Shown one piece after another: positions 23,284-32,678 of a DNA stretch of 61,192 nucleotides. Below the pieces are notes generated by a model. The model saw only the letters and a program-made list of their open reading frames with translations, had not been told where the DNA came from and did no database searches. Positions within the stretch are counted from its first letter, which is position 1. Every line of letters begins with the position of its first letter. The stretch spans positions 1-61,192 of the forward strand of contig JAFUNR010000011.1 in the NCBI GenBank assembly GCA_017472965.1, in the 5' to 3' direction. This DNA is from Oscillospiraceae bacterium (lineage in GTDB: Bacteria > Bacillota > Clostridia > Oscillospirales > Ruminococcaceae). The translations under genes were made by a program, and so were the position numbers.

Positions 23284-25611
23284 TCAGTTCTTTTTCTTTT
23301 TGAGCAGACTGAGAGGGGTAACCTGCTTTTTTGTACAGTACACAGCAAGGCCGAATGCCGCAAGCGCTGCAAGCGAGAACACCTCGCAGGCGCGGAAAGT
23401 GAGCGGCGAAGTATACCGCACCGTCACGCTGCCTTCGGCTGCCGGCACGGCAAAGGCAACTCTGCCGCCATCCGTATACTTGGTGGGATACACCCGCTGG
23501 CCGTCCACCATGATCTCGTAGTTCGGGATGTAGGTCACCGGCAGAATGATCCTGTTTTCCTCTCCCTGCGAAAGATCCATCGCGTAACGGAAGCTCATCT
23601 TTGTGCCGTAGCGGGTATAGCCGGAAATCGTCATCGACGGGTTATCGCTTTCCAGAACCGGCGGATCGGCGATCATGGCATCCAGATCGCTGCCCTCCAC
23701 AAGGTATTCGGCCTGACCCACCGCCAGCTGACCGTCGAGCCAGCTTCTGTAATAGCTTTTGCTGACGATTTTTTCATTATTGTAGCCCACAATATTCTGG
23801 ATCATCATCAGCGCCGAAAAAACCGCCAGAATGATCACCAATCCGTTCGCTGCATGACGATGGCTCTTTTTGACCGGCGCTTTTTGCAATACCGATCCGT
23901 ACAGTACCGCCGAACACAGTTGGACCATGGCAGTGTACCGATACGGGAACTGCACCGAAGAAAGCACAGTGCCCAGCAGCGGGATCTTTTCCACAAAGCT
24001 CCACGGAAACAGAGCCGTGGATGCCACCAGGAAAAAGATCATGTTAAAATACAGATTATCCTGTACACCATTATCGGATTCTTTTTCCCTGTTCGCAAAA
24101 ATCAGCCTTGCCGCCGGATACAGCAGCAGCACCAGCACCGAAAGAATACCAACCGGATGCGGTCCGATCAGATTCAGCTTTGTCAGCGAGAACAGATTGC
24201 TGATATCCGCCGATGCAGCAGAGGATGTGACAGCGCCGCGAGTAAATACGATAAGCCCCAGCTGCAGCATCATCAACACCATTGGGCCAAGCAGCCACAG
24301 ATTGATCAGCACCGTAAATGCAGCAGCATAAATAAGCGGCAGAATTCGTTTTTCTTTACTGAAAAGCTGTTTTATACCGAGCAGACAAAACAACCCTGCA
24401 AAAATCACCGTCATTTCGGTGGTAAGGATATGTGCCTGCAGCACGCCGGTGGCTCCCACAACAAGATAGCCCCAGTCCTTTTTATCACCATACAGGACAG
24501 CATACAGACCGTAGGCAACGAGCGGCAGGAACGCCATAGCCGTAACTTCGCCGATCGCGCTGCGGAAATAGGCGCAAATCAGCCGGTACGGCAGCAGAGT
24601 ATACACAACAGCCAGCGTGATTCCTGTAAACCGGTTTTGGGAAAGCCTTTTGAATGCAGTATAGCTGCACACATAGGTAAGTGCGTTCACAAGAACGATA
24701 TACACCTTGTATCCGGTGTACACACTGACACCCAGAACACGAAGAACCGCCGGGATATACAAAAGCAGTTCCGGATAGAACAGAGAATTGGGATAGCCGT
24801 AATCGTTGAGGGTGCCGCCGTGGATGCGCACGGGGAACTGTCCGCTTTGCAGGCCGCGGGCCATACCCTCGATGCGCGCCATGTGAAACGGCGTATCATG
24901 TCCTGCGATTATGCCGCTATCCAGAACAGGCAGACTGGACAGAAACACCGTTCCCGCCGCTACCAGCAAAAAGAGCAGCGCGGTTTCCCTGCTTTCCACC
25001 CTGCCGCCAAGAATTTCTGTGCCCTGTGAACGGAATTTTCCATTCAGCACGAAAAACAGCGCAACTGTCAGAAGCAGCGTGATCCCGATCAAAAACCAGG
25101 TATCCTCATAAACATATTCTCCGCTGCGGAGGTTCACTCTGCCCAGCTGGAAGGCCGGATCGGTGGTTTCCACCGTGACAAACACACTGTCCACCGCCTG
25201 ATCCAGCACAAAAGAGGTTTTATAGGCGGAATCATGCATATCGATCGCATGATTCACAAACACCTTACCGCCGGAATTATCCTGTGAGATATAGTCGGCT
25301 GCAAAGATTTTGAATACCGAGCTTTCATCGGCAGCGCTGTACTGCAATTCAACGAAGTATTCCGTGGATTCGCCGCTCACCTCAAGGCGCAGCGGACCAA
25401 GTGTCAGGCACCGGACGGTATCCTCCCCCTCCGGCACAAAATACTGCCATGCAGAATTATCTCCGGAATATTCCTCAATGTGCACCTGTCGAAAATCCGT
25501 CTGCACATACTGTACAGAGTGGATATCCGCTTTTCTGTTCAAAAACAGAATGCCGCACATCGCCAGAGCAGCCAGGAGCAGCCATATCCCATACAGCTTT
25601 TTCTTCTTCAT
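23284..25611 (-). CDS. Large polytopic membrane protein, GT-C glycosyltransferase-like
   Basis: A 775-residue protein. A signal-anchor helix (residues about 6-25) leads to a beta-rich extracytoplasmic domain of about 130 residues, then about 11 hydrophobic helices between residues 170 and 590, another extracytoplasmic domain, and a last helix before a KKKK tail. The first large loop contains IIAGHDTPFHMARI, an acidic loop typical of GT-C lipid-linked glycosyltransferases and YfhO-like proteins. It probably transfers a sugar to a surface polymer. ATG 25611 has TTGGAG upstream. Third gene after the MBOAT and SGNH genes; all three likely act on one polysaccharide. Confidence 0.8.
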   Translation of the reverse strand: MKKKKLYGIWLLLAALAMCGILFLNRKADIHSVQYVQTDFRQVHIEEYSGDNSAWQYFVPEGEDTVRCLTLGPLRLEVSGESTEYFVELQYSAADESSVFKIFAADYISQDNSGGKVFVNHAIDMHDSAYKTSFVLDQAVDSVFVTVETTDPAFQLGRVNLRSGEYVYEDTWFLIGITLLLTVALFFVLNGKFRSQGTEILGGRVESRETALLFLLVAAGTVFLSSLPVLDSGIIAGHDTPFHMARIEGMARGLQSGQFPVRIHGGTLNDYGYPNSLFYPELLLYIPAVLRVLGVSVYTGYKVYIVLVNALTYVCSYTAFKRLSQNRFTGITLAVVYTLLPYRLICAYFRSAIGEVTAMAFLPLVAYGLYAVLYGDKKDWGYLVVGATGVLQAHILTTEMTVIFAGLFCLLGIKQLFSKEKRILPLIYAAAFTVLINLWLLGPMVLMMLQLGLIVFTRGAVTSSAASADISNLFSLTKLNLIGPHPVGILSVLVLLLYPAARLIFANREKESDNGVQDNLYFNMIFFLVASTALFPWSFVEKIPLLGTVLSSVQFPYRYTAMVQLCSAVLYGSVLQKAPVKKSHRHAANGLVIILAVFSALMMIQNIVGYNNEKIVSKSYYRSWLDGQLAVGQAEYLVEGSDLDAMIADPPVLESDNPSMTISGYTRYGTKMSFRYAMDLSQGEENRIILPVTYIPNYEIMVDGQRVYPTKYTDGGRVAFAVPAAEGSVTVRYTSPLTFRACEVFSLAALAAFGLAVYCTKKQVTPLSLLKKKKN

Positions 25612-25626
25612 AAACAACTCCAATGC

Positions 25627-27072
25627 TTATTTGTAATTATCCAGAATGTCCGAGGTGAATTCCTTGGTTTTCAGCACGCCGTTTTCCAGCCATGCGGCCA
25701 TGACCGGCCGCTGCAGCACATTATCAAACAGCACCAGCTTGACAGGCGATGCATCCCCGCCGGGGACAGCGGTGCCGTTGAGCAGGATTTCGGCGGTATC
25801 GGCGGCAAATTCCGCGGTGCCGTCCGCACCGAACATGGCAAAGCTGATTTTGCCCTGTGCAGCTTCGGCATCTGTGCCGCACACCAGCAGGCTGTCATCC
25901 GCAGCGACCGTGATGCCGTTTTGGGCAAGGCCGGCATTGAGGATATCCAGAACGGAGTCCTCCGCCGCCGCGGTGTTGATCAGCAGCGTGATGCAGTCAT
26001 CCTGCGCCGCCGCCTGCAGCCAGTCTTTCAGCTGCGTGTGCACCATCACGGCATTCAGCGCGGGCACACGCTCGAACCGGCTGTAATCCTGCTGCAGCAT
26101 CGCATACTGCACATGCTCCTCTTTTGTGGCAGCAGATGCGCCCACGCTTTCCAGATAATCGCACAGATCGGCGGTGATCTTCACCGCACCGTACCAGTTG
26201 CAGTGGCCCGCATCGGCCAGATCCCGGCTGTAATCAAAGCCGATCCTTTCGCAATCGTCACCGTACAGATAGTTGAAGAAGGGAATGCCCTTTTCCGCAC
26301 TGTAGCGCTCCACCCAGTTCAGCACGCCGGTCTCCTCAGTGGCATAGGCATACGGTGTCAGGGTGAAGATCAGCTTGATCCCCTTTTTCTCGCACAGGGA
26401 AACGATCTTATCCAGATATTCCACGCAGTATTCGTATGGCACCAGCTCCTCTGCGGCAATTTCCGCGGTGGGAGTCTCCACACCGGCAGCCTGGGTCAGA
26501 TAGCCGTAGCCCTTCAGGTAATCGTGCTGTTTGCGCGGATCGTAGGAAAGATACGACCAGTCAAAGGTTTTCCAGCGGGTGTGATAGCGGGAGATATACA
26601 GAAACTCCTGCGCCTTGCGCAGATCCAGCCCGCAGAATTCGCTGGTTTTGATCAGCTGCCAGCGGTTCCAGCCCGGCAGCAGGTTAAAGCTGTTGCTGTA
26701 GCTGGTTCTGTCGATCTCCTCGGGCATGATATAGGAGTGCCCATAGACCATGCCGTACATCTCCAGCACGATGTATTCCGGCGACTGAGTCTTCAGCGCC
26801 TCGACAATATAATGGTAGGAGACCCACATGGGCTGACTCCACGAAAAAGCATTCACGGCGGAAAGATTGTTTTTCTCCCACAGCATACTGGGGATATACC
26901 CGCTGTTGACATGGCTGGAGCCCACGATCAGCACATCCACCGAATCCTCCGGCTCGGAGTAAACCGCCGAGAAGGTGGTCTCGCGGTCGGCAATGGCATA
27001 GGAGACGACCGCGATCAACGCAAAGGCGACCAGCGCAAAGGCGATGAATTCCAGAATTTTTTTCATTCGCAC
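25627..27072 (-). CDS. SGNH/AlgJ-like acyltransferase partner of the MBOAT protein
   Basis: A 481-residue membrane-anchored protein: one N-terminal helix (residues about 5-27) then an extracytoplasmic SGNH hydrolase fold. The GDS-type block is DVLIVGSSHVNSGYIPS with the nucleophile Ser, and the C-terminal Asp-His pair appears in DLADAGHCNWYGA. This arrangement matches DltD, AlgX/AlgJ and similar partners that pass an acyl group from an MBOAT protein to a polymer. The last 150 residues look like an added domain. It starts 6 nt after the MBOAT gene. The acyl group and polymer are unknown. Confidence 0.85.
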   Translation of the reverse strand: MRMKKILEFIAFALVAFALIAVVSYAIADRETTFSAVYSEPEDSVDVLIVGSSHVNSGYIPSMLWEKNNLSAVNAFSWSQPMWVSYHYIVEALKTQSPEYIVLEMYGMVYGHSYIMPEEIDRTSYSNSFNLLPGWNRWQLIKTSEFCGLDLRKAQEFLYISRYHTRWKTFDWSYLSYDPRKQHDYLKGYGYLTQAAGVETPTAEIAAEELVPYEYCVEYLDKIVSLCEKKGIKLIFTLTPYAYATEETGVLNWVERYSAEKGIPFFNYLYGDDCERIGFDYSRDLADAGHCNWYGAVKITADLCDYLESVGASAATKEEHVQYAMLQQDYSRFERVPALNAVMVHTQLKDWLQAAAQDDCITLLINTAAAEDSVLDILNAGLAQNGITVAADDSLLVCGTDAEAAQGKISFAMFGADGTAEFAADTAEILLNGTAVPGGDASPVKLVLFDNVLQRPVMAAWLENGVLKTKEFTSDILDNYK

Positions 27073-27078
27073 ACCCCT

Positions 27079-28560
27079 TTAGAACTGGAAATAGATAAAC
27101 GGCGTTGCATCGTACTGCGGCCCGTAAACACCGAAGATCAGAATGCTGAAGATCAGCGCCAGACACACCGCCCACCGCAGCGGCAGCTTCAGCGCCAGTA
27201 CACGGTCGGCAAGATCCGTTTTTGCCTGCAGCAGGTCCACCACCCACAGCACTGCCAGCGACACGGCAGCCACCAGCAGATCCTTCCAGTCAAGGCCGTA
27301 GCTGAACAGCGTTTCGCTGAAAAGCACGGAAAAATTGCTGTCGGACACAATGGAGCGGATCACCTGCGCTGCCTGCGGCAGGGAATCGGCGCGGAAGAAG
27401 ATGTAGGTGATATCCACAAGGATAAAGGTGGTGATCATTCTGCCCGCATCCAGCAGCTTTTCGTGTTTGGAAAGTCCGATTTTTTTATAGAATTTTTTCC
27501 GGCTTTTTCTGGTCAGAGCACCCACCACGCGGTAGACGGCATGGATCACGCCCCAGATCACATAGGTCCATCGGGCGCCGTGCCAGAAGCCGCTGATGAC
27601 AAACACCAGCACAAAGCCCCAGTAAACCGCCCTCTGGGCATTTTTCGAGCTCCACACAAACGGGGTATAGATATAATCCTCGAACCATTTGGAAAGAGAG
27701 ATATGCCAGCGATCCCAGAAATCCGCCATGGATTTTGCGCTGTAGGGAAAGCGGAAGTTGCGCATCAGGGTAAAGCCCAGCGCCTTTGCCACGCCCAGCG
27801 CGATCACGGAATAGGAGGCAAAATCGCAGTAGATCTGCAGCGCAAAAAGCACCGTGGCCAGCAGCAGCACCGAGCCATCCGCCTGTGTGTAATTGTTATA
27901 GACATGATCCACAAAGATGGAGAGCCTGTCCGCAATGACCACCTTCATAAACATACCCCAGCCGGCGATCAGCAGACCTTTTTTCAGGTTGTCGAGGTTG
28001 AAATATGTGGGCTTCTGCAGCTGGGGCAGCAGATTGGTGGCACGCTCGATGGGGCCCGCCACCAGCTGCGGAAAGAACATGACAAACAGCGCATAGCGGA
28101 AGGGATTTTTCTCCACCTGAATGGTGCTGCGGTACACATCGATGGAATACCCCAGCGCCTGAAAAATGTAAAAGCTGATGCCCACCGGCAGCGCCACCTG
28201 CAGGAAGGGCAGCGTTATGCCGGTGACGGCGGTGATATTTTCGATAAAGAAATTGTAGTATTTGAACACGAAAAGAACGGCAAGATTCAGTACCAGCACC
28301 GTATAAAGCGTGATCTTACTGATCTTTTTTTCTTTCTCCTGCGCCATACCGCTGCGGCGGCAGCGATCCATCACCATGGAACCCAGCCATGTGACACCGA
28401 CGGAGAAACCGATGAGCACAATGTATTTTGCATTCCAGCACATATAGAAATATGCGCTGCAGCCCAACAGCCAGATCCATCTGATTTTTGCCGGCAGCAC
28501 AAAATACAGCAGCAGTGTTATCGGCAGGAAGATCAAAAACTCAAAGGAATTGAACAGCAT
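27079..28560 (-). CDS. MBOAT family O-acyltransferase (AlgI/DltB-like)
   Basis: A 493-residue polytopic membrane enzyme carrying an acyl group across the membrane for polymer O-acylation. Family landmarks: FPQLVAGPIERATNLLPQL, the conserved NFRFPYSAKSMADFWDRWHISLSKWF stretch (split here by helices), and FVISGFWHGARWTYVIWG with the catalytic His. ATG 28560 follows an AGAGG site; an upstream in-frame start at 28593 lacks one. First gene of a three-gene operon with promoter at 28718-28746 and terminator at 23241-23278. No dlt genes are nearby, so an exopolysaccharide is a likelier substrate than teichoic acid. Confidence 0.93.
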   Translation of the reverse strand: MLFNSFEFLIFLPITLLLYFVLPAKIRWIWLLGCSAYFYMCWNAKYIVLIGFSVGVTWLGSMVMDRCRRSGMAQEKEKKISKITLYTVLVLNLAVLFVFKYYNFFIENITAVTGITLPFLQVALPVGISFYIFQALGYSIDVYRSTIQVEKNPFRYALFVMFFPQLVAGPIERATNLLPQLQKPTYFNLDNLKKGLLIAGWGMFMKVVIADRLSIFVDHVYNNYTQADGSVLLLATVLFALQIYCDFASYSVIALGVAKALGFTLMRNFRFPYSAKSMADFWDRWHISLSKWFEDYIYTPFVWSSKNAQRAVYWGFVLVFVISGFWHGARWTYVIWGVIHAVYRVVGALTRKSRKKFYKKIGLSKHEKLLDAGRMITTFILVDITYIFFRADSLPQAAQVIRSIVSDSNFSVLFSETLFSYGLDWKDLLVAAVSLAVLWVVDLLQAKTDLADRVLALKLPLRWAVCLALIFSILIFGVYGPQYDATPFIYFQF

Positions 28561-28717
28561 AAAAACCTCTGTGGCAGTGAAAATCCACCGCAATTTTCAT
28601 AGTCTGCGCATTATGCGAAAACGCAGGGCACATTTTTCCGGCGGCTTTCGCCGTCTGTCTGATAAAAGGGAAAAGAGATACCTCTTTTTCGCATTTTGAC
28701 GGAAGAATATTTTATCT

Positions 28718-28746
28718 ATTATAGCACTTTACGGATACAATGTCAC
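28718..28746 (-). promoter_or_regulatory. Promoter of the MBOAT operon
   Basis: Minus strand GTGACA (28741-28746), 17-nt spacer, TATAAT (28718-28723). The upstream GH28 gene ends only 35 nt away without an obvious terminator, so some readthrough is possible. Confidence 0.75.
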
Positions 28747-28780
28747 GAAAATCCAAAGGAAAGCGCAACGACCCGCCGCC

Positions 28781-30058
28781 TTACTCCGCAGCGGCGGTCA
28801 CTTCCACATCCACCATCTGCAGGCCCTCCACATGGCGGATCGTGCCGAAGGTCTTTGCCTGCACCTTCACATTTTCAAAGCGGAAGTTTCTGAAGGGCTT
28901 TTCGGGAATGCCCTCGATATCAAAGGCAAGCGACGGGCCGTCGTAATCGGGGGTGAGCACGGAGGTGACATTGCGGATGGTGATATCCCGCGCTTCGGGC
29001 AGACCCTGTTCGGGATCCACCGGCTGGGAGAGAATACGCCAGCGCTCGGGGATCTCGCCTTCCCATCCTTCGGGGATATCGCTGTAGCTGTAAGCGGGGT
29101 ACCAGTCGAACTCAAAGCGGAAGGGCCAGCCCACATTGGTCATGGTCAGATTTTCCACCAGAATGTTTTCGATAACGCCGCCGCGCTTGCGGGCGCTTTT
29201 CAGCCGGAAGCCGATCATATTACCGTTGAAGGTGATATTGCGCATGGTGATGTTGCGGATGCAGCCAGAGGTCTCGCTGCCAAGGGTCAGGCCGTGGCCG
29301 CTGGGGAAGGTGCAGTTCTGCACCAGCACATCCTCGCAGGGGCGGGCGACCCGCAGGCCGTCGGCATCGCGTCCGGCCTTGATGCAGACATTGTCATCAT
29401 TGCAGGCCACCATGCAGTCCTCCACCAGTACATGACGGCTGGAATCGATATCGATACCGTCGGTGCTGGGACCGTAGTTTTCGTAGATCTGCAGCCGGCG
29501 GATGACCACATTCTCGCAGTAGCAGACGTGCACGTTCCAGAAGCCGGAGCGGGTGGAGTGGAAATCCTCCAGCACCACATTTTTGCAGTTCATGACGATC
29601 AGGTTGCGCACCCGCAGGCAGTCGTAATCCAGAAAAGCCATCAGGCCCTTCTCCTTATAGCCCTTGCGCATACCGCCCTCGTAATCGTCGCCCCAGTATT
29701 TGTGCCACCAATGCTCGCCCTGACCGTTGATCACGCCCTCGCCGCAGATGCGCAGGTTATCGCAATCGGTTGCATTGAGCAGACCGGCAGGCCAGTCCAT
29801 CTCCACACCGGCCACGCGGGTGCGGATGATGGGATACTGGCTTTCATCGGTGGTGCCGCGCAGCTCGGCGCCCTTTTCAAAGCGCAGGGTCATATCGCCG
29901 TGCAGCCAGACCGCGCCGGAAAGCCACACGCCCGCGGGGATGACCAGCTCGCCTTTAGCCGCGCCGGCGGCATCGGAGGCCGCCTGAATGGCGGCGGTGC
30001 AAAGGACCTCGCCGCCGGGTACTGCGCCGAAATCCGCAATGGAAAAGCTGTTGCTCAT
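28781..30058 (-). CDS. GH28 polygalacturonase-like glycoside hydrolase
   Basis: A right-handed beta-helix hydrolase of 425 residues that cleaves galacturonic-acid linkages in pectin. GH28 motifs in order: STDGIDIDSS (the NTD position, here TDG), CNDDNVCIKAG with the catalytic Asp pair, SGHGLTLGSE with the catalytic His, and IGFRLKSARKRGG with the substrate-binding Arg and Lys. No signal peptide is seen, so it would act on imported oligosaccharides. The N-terminal FGAVPGG is typical. AAGGAG precedes ATG 30058. It follows an RpiB-like isomerase by 56 nt, likely in one operon. Confidence 0.93.
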   Translation of the reverse strand: MSNSFSIADFGAVPGGEVLCTAAIQAASDAAGAAKGELVIPAGVWLSGAVWLHGDMTLRFEKGAELRGTTDESQYPIIRTRVAGVEMDWPAGLLNATDCDNLRICGEGVINGQGEHWWHKYWGDDYEGGMRKGYKEKGLMAFLDYDCLRVRNLIVMNCKNVVLEDFHSTRSGFWNVHVCYCENVVIRRLQIYENYGPSTDGIDIDSSRHVLVEDCMVACNDDNVCIKAGRDADGLRVARPCEDVLVQNCTFPSGHGLTLGSETSGCIRNITMRNITFNGNMIGFRLKSARKRGGVIENILVENLTMTNVGWPFRFEFDWYPAYSYSDIPEGWEGEIPERWRILSQPVDPEQGLPEARDITIRNVTSVLTPDYDGPSLAFDIEGIPEKPFRNFRFENVKVQAKTFGTIRHVEGLQMVDVEVTAAAE

Positions 30059-30114
30059 GGGAAAATTCTCCTTTTTTCAGCATGACGGGAACGGCGCACG
30101 CCGCCTGCCGCCGT

Positions 30115-30585
30115 TTATTTGAAGTTCTCGTCCTCGATGGCCTTCAGATCGCCCAGCAGACCGGCGACATAGGCGGCCTTTTCGGCGGGGAAGCCCTGCA
30201 CGAAGCTTGCGGCAAGGTAGGCATCCGCCATGGCGCAGGCGTTGCCGGGAGCCACCACATTGCCGCCCATGGCCAGCACGTTGGCATCGTTGATGACGGG
30301 GATGCCCTGTGCGGTAAAGACGCTTTCGCAGGTGACGGCGTAAACGCCCTTGAATTTATTGGCGGCGACACACACGCCTGCACCGCTGCCGCAGATGGCG
30401 ATGGCTTTTTCGGCCACACCCTGCTGCAATGCGCGTGCGATGGCAGCGCCCGCCTGCGGATAGGTAGCGGGATTACCCTCCGTCATGCCCACATCGATGA
30501 CCTCGTGACCGGAATTCAGCAGATGAGCCTTGACGGCCTCCTTCAGCGCATAGCCCGCGCCCTCGCTTGCGATCAGAACCTTCAT
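30115..30585 (-). CDS. RpiB/LacA/LacB family sugar-phosphate isomerase
   Basis: Aldose-ketose isomerase of 156 residues. The conserved CGSGAGVCVAANK loop with the active-site Cys (family CGTGxG) is near residues 65-77, and PATYPQAGAAIA and GGNVVAPGNA fit other family positions. Residue differences from ribose-5-phosphate enzymes (IASEGAGYALKE at the start) suggest a different sugar, such as a hexose or a uronate derivative, fitting the pectinase encoded downstream. AAAGGGAG precedes ATG 30585. A TATGAT at 30636-30641 is its likely -10, with a weak TTCCAT 17 nt away. Confidence 0.87.
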   Translation of the reverse strand: MKVLIASEGAGYALKEAVKAHLLNSGHEVIDVGMTEGNPATYPQAGAAIARALQQGVAEKAIAICGSGAGVCVAANKFKGVYAVTCESVFTAQGIPVINDANVLAMGGNVVAPGNACAMADAYLAASFVQGFPAEKAAYVAGLLGDLKAIEDENFK

Positions 30586-30668
30586 GGTGCTCTCCCTTTC
30601 TGCCGGCGCGCCGGCGGCAACAATATTTCAGTTTAATCATACCACGGAATCCGATAAAATGGAATACA

Positions 30669-30699
30669 TAAAAACGCCCGCCGGAAAAATTCCGGCGGG
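30669..30699 (-). terminator. Terminator after the alpha-galactosidase operon
   Basis: Perfect 10-bp arms CCCGCCGGAA / TTCCGGCGGG with an AAA/TTT loop; on the minus strand CG then TTTTT follows. Confidence 0.9.
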
Positions 30700-30729
30700 A
30701 CGCGGGGTCAGATACAGGGACCGGGAGAC

Positions 30730-30951
30730 TCATTCCTCCGGCAGCGGAGCGAACAGCGCACAGCCCTGCCGGCGGAACTGAGCGATTTTTTCCTGCAGCA
30801 GCCCGGTGCTGCAGCCGAAAAAGGAGGCAAGACAGTCCATACACTGAAACTGCTGTGCTCCCCGGTTGATGAGCTTGCGGGTGAGGGCGATCTCATCCGG
30901 CACCAACGGCGCACCGCACACGCAGCAGCGGACGCTTTCCGACGCGGGCAT
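30730..30951 (-). CDS. Small zinc-ribbon-like protein, uncharacterised
   Basis: A 73-residue protein with two Cys pairs, CCVCGAP (residues 9-12 region) and QCMDCLASFFGC, spaced like a small zinc ribbon. Its ATG overlaps the stop codon of the alpha-galactosidase (TGATG), so translation is coupled. The hydrophilic tail (LLQEKIAQFRRQG) looks helical. No relative of known function is recognised. It may be a DNA- or RNA-binding accessory, or a metal chaperone; its place at the end of a sugar operon is the only clue. Confidence 0.7.
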   Translation of the reverse strand: MPASESVRCCVCGAPLVPDEIALTRKLINRGAQQFQCMDCLASFFGCSTGLLQEKIAQFRRQGCALFAPLPEE

Positions 30952-32093
30952 CAGCGCTCCACCACTCTGGCACGGAAGACGCGGCAGCCATGGGCAGGTA
31001 CATCGCACTGGAAGATCTCGTTGTCCATCACGGTATCCTCCCCGCTCCACACGTCATGCAGCACAAGCGTTCTGCCGGTGCCCACGGCCAGACCGAGATT
31101 TTCCGCGGCAAAATGCTGGCAGCACGCACCGTCGGCAAGATTGAACAGGCCGATGGCGATATCGCCGTTTTCCATCAGGCGGCCAAAGACAAAGCTCTGC
31201 GCCGGATCGTTCCAGCCGGCGTTGCCGTCGTAAATGCGGAACGCCATACGGCCGGCACCATCCTGATTGATGGCGATCACCTCGGGGTTGAGCAGGATGG
31301 CGCGGGCGCCCTCGCTCATATTGCGGATATCGCAGCCGATCATCAGCGGGCTGGACAGGAACGCCCACAGCGAAAAATGGGTGCGGTACTCCTCATCCGT
31401 GCAGCCGGTGAGCGCCGCATGACCCTTGCCGTACATACCCACCACCAGCATATCCATATCGTTGAAGCAGTTGATACGACCATAGATCTGGTCCGGCAGC
31501 TGCGCCTGTGCAATGGAGCGGATGGAAGCCCAGCTGTCGTGGATATCACCGGTGGAACGCCACAGATGGCAGCCGGTACCGGCCATCCACTGCTTGGTAT
31601 CCTCCACGCCCCAGCTGCAGCCACTGAAAACGATATCCCGGCCGCAGTTGGCCAGCGCAACACCCATACGGCGGTACAGATCCTCGCCCCGGCGGGTGGA
31701 GGGATGGAAGCAGTAATCGTATTTCAGGTAATCCACGCCCCATGCGGCAAAGGTGGCGGCATCCACAAACTCATGGTCAAAGCTGCCGGGATAACGGGCG
31801 CAGGTCAGCGGGCCGGCGCAGGAGTACATACCGAATTTCAGCCCCTTGCTGTGGACATAATCCGCCACATATTTCATGCCGTGGGGGAATTTTTCAGGGT
31901 CGGCCTCCAGCCTGCCGTCGGCGCCGCGCACCCGTTTGCTCCAGCAGTCATCGATCACCAGATATTCATAGCCGGCGGCCAGCAGACCGTTTTCCACCAT
32001 GGCATCGGCGCTGCGCATCACCACTTCCTCACTGATATCCGGGCCGAAGGTATTCCAGCTGTTCCAGCCCATAGGGGGTCTTGTCACGATCAT
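30951..32093 (-). CDS. GH27 alpha-galactosidase
   Basis: Releases terminal alpha-galactose from oligosaccharides such as raffinose-type sugars or host glycans. The 380 residues start with the hallmark PPMGWNSWNTFG; the nucleophile Asp lies in VDYLKYDYCF, the acid/base Asp in WRSTGDIHDSW, and the substrate loop IDDCWSKR is conserved. The C-terminal beta domain follows at about residue 290. No signal peptide is present, so it is intracellular. GGAGAACC precedes ATG 32093. The operon order is GNAT, alpha-galactosidase, zinc-ribbon protein. GH27 in bacteria is less common than GH36. Confidence 0.95.
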   Translation of the reverse strand: MIVTRPPMGWNSWNTFGPDISEEVVMRSADAMVENGLLAAGYEYLVIDDCWSKRVRGADGRLEADPEKFPHGMKYVADYVHSKGLKFGMYSCAGPLTCARYPGSFDHEFVDAATFAAWGVDYLKYDYCFHPSTRRGEDLYRRMGVALANCGRDIVFSGCSWGVEDTKQWMAGTGCHLWRSTGDIHDSWASIRSIAQAQLPDQIYGRINCFNDMDMLVVGMYGKGHAALTGCTDEEYRTHFSLWAFLSSPLMIGCDIRNMSEGARAILLNPEVIAINQDGAGRMAFRIYDGNAGWNDPAQSFVFGRLMENGDIAIGLFNLADGACCQHFAAENLGLAVGTGRTLVLHDVWSGEDTVMDNEIFQCDVPAHGCRVFRARVVER

Positions 32094-32162
32094 GTTCGGT
32101 TCTCCTTTTTGTTTTATTGCTGCGAGAGAGGTATTTTCCCCTCTTTTTTCCGTTTTTGTGCG

Positions 32163-32678
32163 TCACACCGGCATCTCGTAGGCCACGCGGGGGCTGCCGG
32201 CTTCAAGACCGTCCGCCAGATACAAAAGACCGCAGTGGGTAAAGCCGGCTTTTTCCAGCATGGTGCGCATGGGGCGGTTATCGGGATGGGTATCCACCCG
32301 CAGTGCAGACAGCCCCAGCTGTGCGCACAGGCTGCGGCAGTGGGCGGCGGCGGCGCGGCCAACGCCTTTGCCGCGGGCTTCGGGCGCAACGGCGATGCGG
32401 TGCAGTGCACCGTAGGGCCCGGGGATGCGCCAGCCGCCCTCGGCAAGCGAAGCATAGCTGGGATCGGGCAGGGTATCAAAGACGAACGCCGCCAGCGGGG
32501 CACCGTCCTCCTCGATGAGCCACAGCCGCTGCAGGGCAATATCCTGCTGCGCTTCGGGCAGGGCGGGATAACCCTGCTGCCACTGGGGCAGACCCTGCGC
32601 CTTCATAAAAATTTTGGCGTTTTCCCACAGGGAAAGCACCGCGGGGATATCCTGTTCGGCGGCTTTGCGGATGATCAT
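32163..32678 (-). CDS. GNAT family N-acetyltransferase
   Basis: Transfers an acetyl group from acetyl-CoA to an amine; 171 residues. The acetyl-CoA loop is VAPEARGKGVGRAAAAHC (R/Q-x-x-G-x-G/A type), preceded by beta-4 (ALHRIAV) and followed by LRVDTHPDNRPMRTMLEKAGF. AAAGGAG precedes ATG 32678. The substrate is unknown. It is upstream of the alpha-galactosidase by 69 nt and probably co-transcribed. Confidence 0.92.
   Translation of the reverse strand: MIIRKAAEQDIPAVLSLWENAKIFMKAQGLPQWQQGYPALPEAQQDIALQRLWLIEEDGAPLAAFVFDTLPDPSYASLAEGGWRIPGPYGALHRIAVAPEARGKGVGRAAAAHCRSLCAQLGLSALRVDTHPDNRPMRTMLEKAGFTHCGLLYLADGLEAGSPRVAYEMPV

Noticed and set aside
25480-28602. A 1040-codon open frame antisense to the MBOAT operon
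   Set aside because: High GC leaves long open antisense frames; the minus strand has three recognisable proteins with RBS, and the antisense product shows no family motif, only His/Gln-rich composition.
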